From NCBI GenBank assembly GCA_046330225.1, contig JAXLTD010000012.1, forward strand, positions 6,998-70,997: a stretch of DNA of 64,000 bases. The letters are read 5' to 3'. A program made the position numbers and the translations under genes. The notes below the pieces were generated by a model. That model was not told the origin of the DNA, searched no databases, and was given only the letters and a program-made list of their open reading frames with translations. Below, one piece after another: positions 53,674-60,603 of this stretch (position 1 is its first letter; each line of letters opens with the position of its first letter). Source of the DNA: CANJIV01 sp046330225 (GTDB taxonomy: Bacteria > Actinomycetota > Thermoleophilia > Solirubrobacterales > Solirubrobacteraceae).

Positions 53674-54339
53674 ATGACCATGCTCCGACGCTCACTCCTC
53701 CTGGCGGCCACTGCCGTCGCCGCCCTGGCCCTCGCCGCGAGCCCCGCGCTCGCCGGCTCGACCCGCACGGCGAACACGCCGGCCCAGATCGACGCCTACG
53801 TCGCCGCGGGCACCTACGCGAAGAAGCTCGCCGCGCAGTACAAGGCCGCGACCGCGTACCTGACCGCGGCGCTCGCGAAGAAGCCGAAGGTCCGCAAGCC
53901 CGCCGTCGTGCTCGACATCGACGAGACGAGCCTCTCGAACCTCGCGTGCCTGAAGGCCGCCGGGTACGAGCTGGTCGGGCTCGCGACCTGCGTGGTGAAC
54001 AAGCAGTCGACCGCGATCGCCCCGGCGCGGACCTTCGTCAGGCTCGCCCAGCGCAAGGGTGTCAAGGTCGTGTTCATCACCGGACGGCCCGACGCGCTGC
54101 GCGCCGTGACCCTCGAGAACCTCAAGGCCCAGGGCTTCACGGGCAGCTACCAGCTCGTGACCCAGCCGTCCGACTACACGACCGACTCCAAGGTGCCGTA
54201 CAAGTCCGGGGCTCGGCGCGCCCTCGCCGCCCGCGGCTACCGGATCCTGGAGAACATCGGGGACCAGCAGTCCGACCTGGCCGGCGGCTACGCCCTGAAG
54301 ACGTACAAGCTGCCCAACCCGGTCTACGTCACCACCTGA
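53674..54339 (+). CDS. Secreted HAD-superfamily class IIIB acid phosphatase
   Basis: A 221-residue protein. A signal peptide (LRRSLLLAATAVAALALAASPALAG) precedes a HAD phosphatase core: VVLDIDETSLSN with catalytic Asp81/Asp83, VVFITGRPDALRA and a late IGDQQSDLAGG. The class IIIB acid phosphatase pattern (DxDET plus exported) suggests scavenging of phosphate from organic phosphates outside the cell. The ATG at 53674 begins 2 nt after tRNA-Leu; a second in-frame ATG follows at 53680. No promoter fits between them, so expression must come from the tRNA transcript. Confidence 0.88.
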   Translation: MTMLRRSLLLAATAVAALALAASPALAGSTRTANTPAQIDAYVAAGTYAKKLAAQYKAATAYLTAALAKKPKVRKPAVVLDIDETSLSNLACLKAAGYELVGLATCVVNKQSTAIAPARTFVRLAQRKGVKVVFITGRPDALRAVTLENLKAQGFTGSYQLVTQPSDYTTDSKVPYKSGARRALAARGYRILENIGDQQSDLAGGYALKTYKLPNPVYVTT

Positions 54340-54392
54340 GCGGCGGCCCGCCGGTCAGGCGAGCCATCCGAGCGCCCGCACCGTCGCGGCGG

Positions 54393-54668
54393 CTACGCCG
54401 CGACGACGACGACGAGCACCGGGGCCCGCAGGGCGAGCGCAACCGCACCTGCCGCCAGGCCGGCCGCCCGCGCGTCGACGACCAGGGCCTTCCCGGTCCC
54501 GAACGCCTGGGTGACGATGAGCGCCGCCAGCAGCGCCGGGGCCAGGAGCGTGACGACGCCGAGCAGGCGCCGGGGCAGCGGGCGGCCGCCGAGCAGGACG
54601 GGACCGAGGCCCTTGAGCACGACGGTGCCGGCCCCGGTCACGAGCACGACGATCCAGGGCACGCTCAC
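54393..54668 (-). CDS. azlD: AzlD-type branched-chain amino acid transport subunit
   Basis: A 91-residue protein with three hydrophobic helices: IVVLVTGAGTVVLKGLGPVLLG, LGVVTLLAPALLAALIV and AAGLAAGAVALALRAPVLVVVV. This is the small AzlD partner of AzlC exporters. AzlCD (BrnFE-type) exports branched-chain amino acids. Its GTG start overlaps the AzlC stop by 4 nt. Length is slightly short for the family but complete. Confidence 0.85.
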   Translation of the reverse strand: MSVPWIVVLVTGAGTVVLKGLGPVLLGGRPLPRRLLGVVTLLAPALLAALIVTQAFGTGKALVVDARAAGLAAGAVALALRAPVLVVVVAA

Positions 54669-55348
54669 TCGGAGTCCTCGGCGCGCGGCGGCGCCGTCGA
54701 GCGCAGCCCGGCCAGGCTGACGAAGCCCGCGGCCACGATCGGGAGGCCCACCGGGAGGACGGGCACGAGCGCGAGGGCGACCGCGCCTCCGGTCAGCGCG
54801 GCCGCGAGCCCGCGGCGGTCATGGACCTGGCGGACGAGCAGCGCCAGGAACAGCGCCGGGAACGCGGCATCGAGTCCGTAGTCCTCCGGCGCGCCGATCA
54901 CGTCGCCGCCGAGCACCCCGGCGAGCGTGCCGAGCTGCCAGGCCGTGTAGAGCACGAGCCCCGCGCCGATGAGGAGCCGGTAGTCGTGGCGGCCCGGGCC
55001 CGTCGCGCTCACCGCCCAGGACTCGTCGACCACGAGCTGGCCCTCGGCCAGGCGCCGAGGCCAGGCGCCGCGCAGCACCGAGGCGACGGAGACGCCGATC
55101 GCGGCGTAGCGCGCGTTGAGCATGAGCGCGGCGGCGATGGCCGCGCCGGCCGTGCCGCCGGTGTCGAGGATCGAGGCCGAGGCAAACTGGGCTGAGCCTG
55201 CGAAGGTCGTGAGGGACATGGCCACGGCCGCGGGCGCCGGGAATCCGGCCGAGGTGGCGAGCAGGCCGTAGGCGATCCCGAACGGGAGCACCGCGGCGGC
55301 GAGCGGCAGCGCCGCCCGCGCGCCGTCGCGCAGCCGCGGCGCGGTCAC
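54665..55348 (-). CDS. azlC: AzlC-type branched-chain amino acid exporter subunit
   Basis: A 227-residue membrane protein with the AzlC signature: GARAALPLAAAVLPFGIAYGLLA, TFAGSAQFASASIL and LMLNARYAAIGVSVA. About six helices form the main AzlCD channel half. The start GTG 55348 is chosen because it overlaps the stop of a 17-codon upstream ORF (GTGA) that itself begins 6 nt after a TAGGGT box. Export of leucine/isoleucine/valine or azaleucine is known for the family; the actual substrate here is not proven. Confidence 0.88.
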   Translation of the reverse strand: MTAPRLRDGARAALPLAAAVLPFGIAYGLLATSAGFPAPAAVAMSLTTFAGSAQFASASILDTGGTAGAAIAAALMLNARYAAIGVSVASVLRGAWPRRLAEGQLVVDESWAVSATGPGRHDYRLLIGAGLVLYTAWQLGTLAGVLGGDVIGAPEDYGLDAAFPALFLALLVRQVHDRRGLAAALTGGAVALALVPVLPVGLPIVAAGFVSLAGLRSTAPPRAEDSE

Positions 55349-55398
55349 TCCGGCGCCAGGGGCGGCCGCTGCGATCGACGGATGCCCGTGGTCCCCAT
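55345..55398 (-). CDS. 17-codon upstream ORF coupled to azlC
   Basis: The ATG at 55398 lies 6 nt after a TAGGGT -10 box (55410-55405), the standard leaderless spacing here. It encodes MGTTGIRRSQRPPLAPE, and its TGA overlaps the azlC GTG as GTGA. So the ribosome loaded at the mRNA 5' end would read this peptide first and then restart on azlC. It contains Ile and Leu codons and a Pro-Pro pair that could stall. It could be a regulatory leader or simply a way to place azlC on a leaderless message. Confidence 0.5.
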   Translation of the reverse strand: MGTTGIRRSQRPPLAPE

Positions 55399-55474
55399 GG
55401 CCGGACCCTAGCGGCGCGCCGGTGCGGATCGGGCCGCAGCAGGACCCGGCCGCGGCGCGGCGTACCCTGCCCCG

Positions 55475-55831
55475 ATGGCCGCGGCTCCTGCCTGGGTGTA
55501 CCTCCTGCGCTGCGGGGACGGGTCGCTGTACGCCGGCTGGACGACCGACGTGGACCGGCGCGTCGCCGAGCACGCCAGCGGCCGTGGCGGGCGTTACACC
55601 TCGAGCCACCTGCCGGTGGCGCTCGCCGCAGCGTTCCCGATGCCCGACGCCTCGGCCGCCCGGCGCGAGGAGGCCCGGATCAAGCGGCTGCGCCGCCCGG
55701 CCAAGGAGGCGCTGGTCCGGGCCCAGCTTCGGCCGCCGTCCGACCGGCCTCAGGCGAGGTCGGGGGGCGCGTCCTCGACCCAGTCGCGGGTCACGCAGAG
55801 CCAGAACGCCAGGCCCGCCCAGGGCCCGTAG
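55475..55831 (+). CDS. GIY-YIG domain protein (YhbQ/UPF0213-like)
   Basis: A 118-residue protein with one GIY-YIG nuclease domain: WVYLLRCGDGSLYAGWTTDVDRRVAEH, then GRGGRYTSSHLPV and a late RREEARIKRLRR. The GIY and YIG positions read VYLL and YAGW, as in the UPF0213 subfamily, so nuclease activity is possible but not certain. TACCCT lies 6 nt before the ATG. Its last 82 bp overlap the convergent DNA glycosylase gene, and the tail after about residue 90 is low-complexity. Confidence 0.85.
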   Translation: MAAAPAWVYLLRCGDGSLYAGWTTDVDRRVAEHASGRGGRYTSSHLPVALAAAFPMPDASAARREEARIKRLRRPAKEALVRAQLRPPSDRPQARSGGASSTQSRVTQSQNARPAQGP

Positions 55832-56700
55832 CGCCGGAACCGCCGCTCGATCGTCCGGTCGGCCGCGGGCCGCCCGCGGAGCCGCGCGTACGTCGGCCGC
55901 GTCCAGGAGTCGAGCACGAGGAAGGCGTGGCGGCCGCTGAGCAGCATGATGTGGGCGCTCGCGTACGGGCCGACCCCGGGCAGCTCCTCGAGCCGCGCCC
56001 GCAGGTCCGCGTCGGGCAGCTCGTCGGGAGGCGCGCCGGCGATCGCCTCGAGGTCGAGCTCGCCCGAAGCGACATCGGCGGCGATCCGGCGCAGGTAGGC
56101 GCCGCGGTAGCCGGCCCGCGCGACCTCGCGGTAAAACGGCTCGGGCGCGGCGGCCATCGCCGCCGGCGTCGGGAACGTGCGGCCGGCGCTGCCGTGCTCG
56201 GGCGCCCCCGGGGCGCGAACGCCGAGGTGCTCGACGAGCGCCCCGACCATCCGCTCGGTGCCCGACCAGGCGCAGTTCGTCGTGCAGATCGTCTTGACCA
56301 CGTCCTCGAACACGGTCGGGCTGCGCAGGAGGCGGCCCGCGCCGGCAGCCGCCCAGCCGAGATCGGCGTCGCCGGCGATGCGCGCGTAGAACGGGGCCAA
56401 GTCCTCGCCGAGGCGCAGCATGTGGCGGACCGTCGCCTCCAGCGCGGCGGCGGCGGCGCGGCCCGGACGGCGGCCGGCCGCCTCGAGCACGAGCGTCCCC
56501 CGCCGCGCCGGCCGGACTCGCACGGTGCGCGCGCTGCCGCCGGGAACCGGCAGCGTCGCCTCGAGGGAGTGGTCGCCGCGGTGCAGCGGCGGCAGATCGA
56601 TGAGGCCGTGCCCGTTGAGCGTCCGCGGCCAGCTCACCGGCTCACCGCCAGGCCCGCGCAGCGCGATCGTCGCGAGGGGATGCCAGGTCTCCGGAGCCAT
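55750..56700 (-). CDS. HhH-GPD base-excision DNA glycosylase (AlkA/Ogg-like)
   Basis: A 316-residue DNA glycosylase. The helix-hairpin-helix is LEELPGVGPYASAHIMLLSG, followed by VLDSWTRPTY with the catalytic Asp of the HhH-GPD fold. An N-terminal beta domain (GLIDLPPLHRGDHSLEATLPVP) resembles the AlkA/Ogg N-domain. No 4Fe-4S Cys loop follows. No catalytic Lys replaces the Asp-preceding position, so a mono-functional alkyl- or oxidised-base glycosylase is likely. TAGGGT lies 8 nt before ATG 56700. It converges with the GIY-YIG gene. Confidence 0.87.
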   Translation of the reverse strand: MAPETWHPLATIALRGPGGEPVSWPRTLNGHGLIDLPPLHRGDHSLEATLPVPGGSARTVRVRPARRGTLVLEAAGRRPGRAAAAALEATVRHMLRLGEDLAPFYARIAGDADLGWAAAGAGRLLRSPTVFEDVVKTICTTNCAWSGTERMVGALVEHLGVRAPGAPEHGSAGRTFPTPAAMAAAPEPFYREVARAGYRGAYLRRIAADVASGELDLEAIAGAPPDELPDADLRARLEELPGVGPYASAHIMLLSGRHAFLVLDSWTRPTYARLRGRPAADRTIERRFRRYGPWAGLAFWLCVTRDWVEDAPPDLA

Positions 56701-56782
56701 GGCCCGCCACCCTAACCCGGCCGTGACGCGACCGGCACGGCGTCGGCGCATGCCGCACGGCCGAGCCCGTAGGGTGCCGCGC

Positions 56783-57286
56783 ATGAACCTGCGCATTCCT
56801 GCCACCGCCGCGGCCGCCCTGCTCGCCGCGGGCGCGCTCGCCGCCTGCGGCGACGACTCCAAGTCCTCGACGTCCGGCACGGCCGCCGCCGGTACGGCCA
56901 CCGCCGCCGGCGCCGCCAAGGCGCCAGCGATCCCCTTCCCGTCCGGCCCGGCGCCGAAGCGACTCGTCGTGAAGGACCTGAAGACGGGCACGGGCGCGGT
57001 CGCCAAGCCCGGCGACCTCGTCACCGTCAACTACGTCGGCGCCTCGCTGAGCACGAAGAAGGTCTTCGACCAGTCGTTCGGCAAGGAGCCCTTCATCTTC
57101 GGGCTGGGCGCCAGCCAGGTGATCAAGGGCTGGGACCAGGGCGTGGCCGGCATGAAGGTCGGCGGCCGGCGGCTGCTGGTGATCCCGCCGGCGCTCGGCT
57201 ACGGCGCCTCGGGGCAGCCGCCGAGCATCAAGCCGAACGAGACGCTCGTCTTCGTCGTGGATCTCCTCGGAGTGCAGTCGAGCTAG
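56783..57286 (+). CDS. Lipoprotein FKBP-type peptidyl-prolyl isomerase
   Basis: A 167-residue protein with a signal peptide and lipobox (GALAACGDDS), then an Ala/Thr-rich linker. One FKBP domain follows: TVNYVGASLSTKKVFDQSF, IKGWDQGVAGMKVGGRRLLVIPPALGYG and NETLVFVVDLLGV. The conserved active-site residues (Tyr, Asp, Phe, Val-Ile, Trp) are present. It assists folding of exported proteins on the outer face of the membrane. TAGGGT lies 7 nt before the ATG. The IS element follows about 55 bp downstream. Confidence 0.93.
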   Translation: MNLRIPATAAAALLAAGALAACGDDSKSSTSGTAAAGTATAAGAAKAPAIPFPSGPAPKRLVVKDLKTGTGAVAKPGDLVTVNYVGASLSTKKVFDQSFGKEPFIFGLGASQVIKGWDQGVAGMKVGGRRLLVIPPALGYGASGQPPSIKPNETLVFVVDLLGVQSS

Positions 57287-57339
57287 CGCAGAGACGCCGC
57301 GGGCGCCCCTGCGGGGGACCGCTCCACCCCGATGGCTGA

Positions 57340-57351
57340 TATGGAGGTCGG
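57340..57351 (-). repeat. IS right-end subterminal inverted repeat
   Basis: TATGGAGGTCGG on the plus strand matches, in inverted orientation, the left-end copy at 58857-58868 at 11 of 12 bases. The TTGACA at 57359-57354 (minus strand) lies just inside this end and could serve as a -35 box in the circular form. Confidence 0.7.
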
Positions 57352-57660
57352 GTTGTCAAGGGGGCGTGCGGTGTTGGCGTCCGGTGCGGGCGTTGGGGGT
57401 TGGGGCGGGCCGGGGTTCCCGGGGCGGCGCGAGCGGGCTCAGCTGTTCGGCGGCGATGCCAGGCTGATATTCGAGGGCTGGGTACCTCATGACCCTGTGT
57501 TCGTCGCGGTCCGCTGTCTAGGAGCGGGCGCCGCCGCCGGCCTGGTGGCTGGCGGCTGCCCATAGCCATCTCGCGGACTGCTCGTCGCGACGGGCGTGAG
57601 GCCCGTGGTTCTCGCGCGCGCCCCGGCAGCACCGGGCCGCGCGGTGATGTCGGCGGGAGT
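57342..57660 (-). ncRNA. Candidate IS1111-type guide (seek/bridge) RNA region
   Basis: About 320 bp follow the transposase stop without a credible gene. In element orientation it shows stable hairpins: an 11-bp stem with one mismatch around 57643-57615, ACGGGC-CTCAC-GCCCGT (57606-57590), and a GCCGCC/GGCGGC stem within 57564-57528. Two short segments match the element's junctions. ATATCAGCC (57470-57462) equals the right-end junction (57342-57334). CACAGGGTC (57499-57491) matches CATAGGGTC at the left-end junction (58865-58873) at 8 of 9 bases. IS1111 elements are known to encode a target-guide RNA exactly here. RNA ends are unknown. Confidence 0.5.
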
Positions 57661-58746
57661 TCAGTTCAGGGTGGCGGCCTCCCAGCAGAACGCGGCGAGC
57701 TCGCGGGCGCAGGCGATCGCGACGACGCCGGCGGGCTTGTGGCGCTGCAGGCGCAGGACCTGCCAGCGCTGGTGCAGGCGCCGCTGGGCGCGCCAGGAGA
57801 TCTCGATCGCGCGGGGATCCTGGCCGTGCTGGCGGCGGGCCAGGCCCGCGCCGACCGCCGGGCGGTGGCGGTAGTGGTGGGCGGCCTCGACCAGCAGCCG
57901 GCGGCCGTGCGCCGGGCCGGCCTTGGTGATCGAGCCCTGGCGGCGCCTGGTGTCGGAGGTGTGCTCGGCCGGGACGATCCCCAGGAACCCCGACAGCCGC
58001 TTGGGGGCGAACCGCTTGAAGTCGCCGATCTCGGCGCACAGCCCGGCGGCCGAGAGGGTGTCGATCCCGCGAAAGCAGCGCAGCCTGGCGATCGTGGCGG
58101 CATGCGAGCTGGCAGGGATGGCCTGCTCAAGCGCGGCGGCCAGTGCTGCCCGGCGAGCGACGAGCATCTCGACCCCGGCCAGGTAGTCGGCGAGCACCGC
58201 CTGCGAGCACACGTCGCCAAAGCGCAAGCTGCGCAGCCACCGAAGGTGCGCCTGCGTCCACGCCGACCCCTGGCCGGCCCATCGCAGGTCCCGGCGCAGC
58301 AGCATCTTGGAGAGCCGATGGCGCGCGCGCATCAGATCGCCGCGGCAGTCCTCGATCGCGCGAATCACGTCACGGAACTGCTCATCGGCCACCGACGGCA
58401 CGAACGCGAACCGCAGCTCGCCCGCCGCCAGCAGCCGCGCGAGACGCTCGGCGTCGCGCCGGTCGGTCTTGATCCGGTCACCCGACGCGCGCGGCACCTT
58501 GCCCGCGGCCACCACGCGCACATCGATCCCGCGCTCGCCGGCAGCCCGAGCCAGCCCAAACCCCGTCGGCCCCGCCTCATAGACCGCGCGGACCGGGCCC
58601 GGAAGCGCAGCCAGAAACTCCACCACCTCGCCCGGAGCCATCCGCAGCTTCACGCCGCGAAGCTCACCAGAGACCGTGTCAAGAACCGCGGCATGCGTCT
58701 GCGACGCATGCACATCAAGCCCGACGAGAGACATACTGTCCTGCAT
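57661..58746 (-). CDS. IS110-family DEDD transposase/recombinase
   Basis: A 361-residue recombinase. The N-terminal RuvC-like DEDD domain has LVGLDVHASQTHAAVLD, VYEAGPTGFGLARAA and KTDRRDAERLARLLAAGE, holding the four acidic residues. The C-terminal Transposase_20 domain has LRCFRGIDTLSAAGLCAEIGD, RLSGFLGIVPAEHTS and GSITKAGPAHGRRLLVEAA, with a candidate catalytic Ser in the last block. All key positions look intact, so it may be active. ATG 58746 is preceded by a GGGAGG site buried in an inverted repeat. It cuts and rejoins the element through a circular form guided by an RNA in this family. Confidence 0.92.
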   Translation of the reverse strand: MQDSMSLVGLDVHASQTHAAVLDTVSGELRGVKLRMAPGEVVEFLAALPGPVRAVYEAGPTGFGLARAAGERGIDVRVVAAGKVPRASGDRIKTDRRDAERLARLLAAGELRFAFVPSVADEQFRDVIRAIEDCRGDLMRARHRLSKMLLRRDLRWAGQGSAWTQAHLRWLRSLRFGDVCSQAVLADYLAGVEMLVARRAALAAALEQAIPASSHAATIARLRCFRGIDTLSAAGLCAEIGDFKRFAPKRLSGFLGIVPAEHTSDTRRRQGSITKAGPAHGRRLLVEAAHHYRHRPAVGAGLARRQHGQDPRAIEISWRAQRRLHQRWQVLRLQRHKPAGVVAIACARELAAFCWEAATLN

Positions 58747-58831
58747 GGTCGGCACCTCCCAGAGCTGGGGTGTCGGCGACAGGCCAGCCCTGCCGCCCAG
58801 TCCCCGCACACCTCTGCGCGAGGTGCCGACC
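58747..58831 (-). promoter_or_regulatory. Inverted repeat that hides the transposase ribosome binding site
   Basis: In element orientation, GGTCGGCACCTC (58831-58820) pairs exactly with GAGGTGCCGACC (58758-58747), which contains the Shine-Dalgarno sequence and touches the ATG. A rival hairpin, CACCTC-GCGCA-GAGGTG (58826-58810), uses the same first strand. A TAGATC box at 58837-58832 would start transcription inside the first strand, leaving the binding site free. Read-through RNA from outside would carry the full 12-bp block. This mirrors IS10/IS50 protection from impinging transcription. Confidence 0.55.
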
Positions 58832-58856
58832 GATCTACACCACCAGCCCCAACCAG

Positions 58857-58868
58857 CCGACCCCCATA
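58857..58868 (-). repeat. IS left-end subterminal inverted repeat
   Basis: CCGACCCCCATA on the plus strand is the reverse complement of TATGGGGGTCGG, pairing with the right-end repeat at 57340-57351 (one mismatch). It marks the element's outer edge upstream of the transposase. Confidence 0.7.
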
Positions 58869-58873
58869 GGGTC

Positions 58874-58911
58874 TAGCCTGGGCTAGCGTTTTTGGAGTAG
58901 CCAGGGCTAGC
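58874..58911. repeat. Two TAGCC-N2-GGCTA dyads, 24 bp apart
   Basis: TAGCCTGGGCTAGC (58874-58887) and TAGCCAGGGCTAGC (58898-58911) are 13/14 identical. Each holds an inverted TAGCC/GGCTA core. The predicted pre-insertion sequence at the IS site (GGCTGATAGGGTCTAGCC) adds a further GGCT/AGCC pair. They lie in a gap between convergent host genes, so a promoter operator is unlikely; a REP-like or IS-target array fits better. Confidence 0.6.
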
Positions 58912-58948
58912 CATTCCGAAGAAGGTCGCCGAGCTCCGGTCGGAGGGC

Positions 58949-58962
58949 GGACCGGCCGGTCC
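58949..58962. terminator. Palindrome downstream of the MFS gene
   Basis: GGACCGGCCGGTCC is a perfect 14-bp dyad 14 bp past the MFS transporter stop on the minus strand. No T tract is seen. It may end that transcript. Confidence 0.4.
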
Positions 58963-58975
58963 GGGGATGCGCAGA

Positions 58976-60592
58976 TCAGGCGTCGGCGGGCGCCGCTTGC
59001 GGCTCAGCCCCAGGCGGCCCGCCGGAGGCCGGCGCTGCGGGCGCGGCAGACGCAGCCGGCGCCGCGGCGGCCCGGGCCGCCGCGAAGTCGCGGGAGCGCA
59101 CGAGCAGGCCGCCGGCCAGCGCTCCGGCCAGCGCGACGGCGGCGCCCACGAGGAAGAGCTCGTTCAGCGCGTCGACGAACCCCACGCGGTAGGCGGCCTG
59201 CAGCGCGGCGCGTCCGCCGGCGCCGGCCAGCGACGACAGGTCGCCGTTGGCCAGGCCGGCCCCGTCGGCGGCGCCGCCGAGCCCGCGCGCCGCGCTGCCG
59301 AGCGCCGCGACCGTGCGGTCGGCCAGGCGCGCCTCGAACAGCGCGCCGAGCGCCGCCACGCCCGTCGCGATGCCGACCTGCCGGAACGTGTTGTTGATCC
59401 CGGACGCCATCCCGCTGCGGGCGGGCGGGACGACCCCGATGGCGGCCGAAGCGAGCGCGGGGTTCGTGAGCCCGATGCCCGTGCCGGCGACGATGAATCC
59501 GGCCAGCAGGCCCGTCCAGCTGGACTGCGCCGTGAGGCCGCCCATCAGGAGCAGCCCGGCCGTGACGAGCAGCATCCCGCCGCCGAGGAGCCAGCGGCGC
59601 GAGATCGACTCGGCCAGCCGGCCCGACGCAAGCGCCGCGAAGAACGAGGCGATCGTCATCGGCAGGAAGCGCAACCCGGCCTGAAGCGGGCTGAGGCCGA
59701 GCACGTTCTGCAGGTAGAGCGTGAGGTAGAGGAACATCGAGAACATCGCGGCGCCGAGCGTGATCGCGACCGCCGAGGCCCCCACGAACGAGGGAACGCG
59801 GAAGAGGCCCAGGTCGAGCATCGGCCGCTCCTGGCGGCGCTCGACGAGGACGAAGGCGACGAGGAGCGCTGCTGCGCCGCACAGGAACCCCACGATGAGC
59901 GGGCTTCCCCACCCCTCGGCGTTGCCGCGGACCAGGGCGAACACGAGGAGGAAGAGCGCGCCGCTGAACGTGACCAGTCCCGCCCAGTCGATCCCGCGGG
60001 CGTTCGGGTCGCGGGACTCGCCGACCCGCCGCACGGTGACGAGGACGGCCCCGATGCCGATCGGCACGTTGACGAAGAAGATCCACTCCCACCCGAGGCT
60101 CTCGGTCAGCAGGCCGCCGATGAGCGGGCCGATGGCCACCGCCACGCCGATCGTCGCGCCCCAGACGCTGAGCGCGATGCCCCGCGCACGGCCCTGGTAC
60201 GTGCTCGCGATGAGCGCCAGGGACGTCGCAAACATCGCCGCGCCGCCGATGCCCTGCACGCCCCGGGCGAGATTCAGGACCAGCGGCGATCCGGCCAGGC
60301 CGCACCCGACCGAGGCGAGCGTGAACAGGACGAGGCCTGTGGTGAAGATGCGGCGCCGGCCGAGCCGGTCCGCCAGCGAGCCCGCCGTGAGGAGGAGCGC
60401 CGCGAGCGTCAGCGAGTACGCGTCGACGACCCACTGCAGGTCGGAGAAGCTGGCATCCAGCGACCGCTGGATGTCCGGCAGCGCCACGTTGACGACCGTG
60501 ATGTCCAGCAGGAGCATGAACACCGCGACGCAGACGGCGCCCAGCGTCCACCACGACGCGCCGCGAGGCGGCACCGGAGTCTCGTCAGGCAT
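58976..60592 (-). CDS. MFS drug/metabolite exporter, DHA2-type (14 helices)
   Basis: A 538-residue major facilitator with about 14 helices, like EmrB/QacA-type proton antiporters. Motif C of exporters appears as GPLIGGLLTESLGWEWIF. Motif A reads GSLADRLGRRRIF. The N-terminus has LDITVVNVALPDIQRSLDAS, the DHA2 signature. The Ala/Pro-rich C-terminal tail (about 30 residues) is disordered. It probably exports drugs or a metabolite; the substrate is unknown. TAGCCT lies 8 nt before ATG 60592 and overlaps the stop of the upstream DsbB-like gene. Confidence 0.92.
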   Translation of the reverse strand: MPDETPVPPRGASWWTLGAVCVAVFMLLLDITVVNVALPDIQRSLDASFSDLQWVVDAYSLTLAALLLTAGSLADRLGRRRIFTTGLVLFTLASVGCGLAGSPLVLNLARGVQGIGGAAMFATSLALIASTYQGRARGIALSVWGATIGVAVAIGPLIGGLLTESLGWEWIFFVNVPIGIGAVLVTVRRVGESRDPNARGIDWAGLVTFSGALFLLVFALVRGNAEGWGSPLIVGFLCGAAALLVAFVLVERRQERPMLDLGLFRVPSFVGASAVAITLGAAMFSMFLYLTLYLQNVLGLSPLQAGLRFLPMTIASFFAALASGRLAESISRRWLLGGGMLLVTAGLLLMGGLTAQSSWTGLLAGFIVAGTGIGLTNPALASAAIGVVPPARSGMASGINNTFRQVGIATGVAALGALFEARLADRTVAALGSAARGLGGAADGAGLANGDLSSLAGAGGRAALQAAYRVGFVDALNELFLVGAAVALAGALAGGLLVRSRDFAAARAAAAPAASAAPAAPASGGPPGAEPQAAPADA

Positions 60593-60603
60593 CGGGGCCC
60601 AGG

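Larger units (their letters stand above)
57342..58868 (-). mobile_element. IS110-family insertion sequence, IS1111-like
   Basis: The element is about 1.53 kb, oriented on the minus strand. It has one DEDD transposase gene (57661-58746), about 320 bp of non-coding DNA after it and about 120 bp before it. Subterminal 12-bp inverted repeats TATGGAGGTCGG (57340-57351) and TATGGGGGTCGG (reverse of 58857-58868) differ at one base. No target duplication is seen, as expected. The IS1111 branch is suggested by the inverted repeats and the long 3' non-coding region. A TA pair is shared by both ends, and joining the flanks predicts an empty site reading GGCTGATAGGGTCTAGCC. Exact ends are uncertain by a few bases. 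Confidence 0.75.

Noticed and set aside
57287..57340. Strong intrinsic terminator after the FKBP gene
   Set aside because: Only a 4-bp CCCC/GGGG stem is visible and no T tract follows, too weak to list.
57332..57565. 77-codon plus-strand ORF in the IS 3' region
   Set aside because: It crosses the IS boundary, runs against the element's orientation, and has low-complexity Gly/Ala content; the structured guide-RNA explanation fits better.
58874..58911. Twin dyads as an operator for a nearby gene
   Set aside because: Both host genes point toward this gap, and the transposase promoter lies inside the element, so no promoter would be controlled from here.
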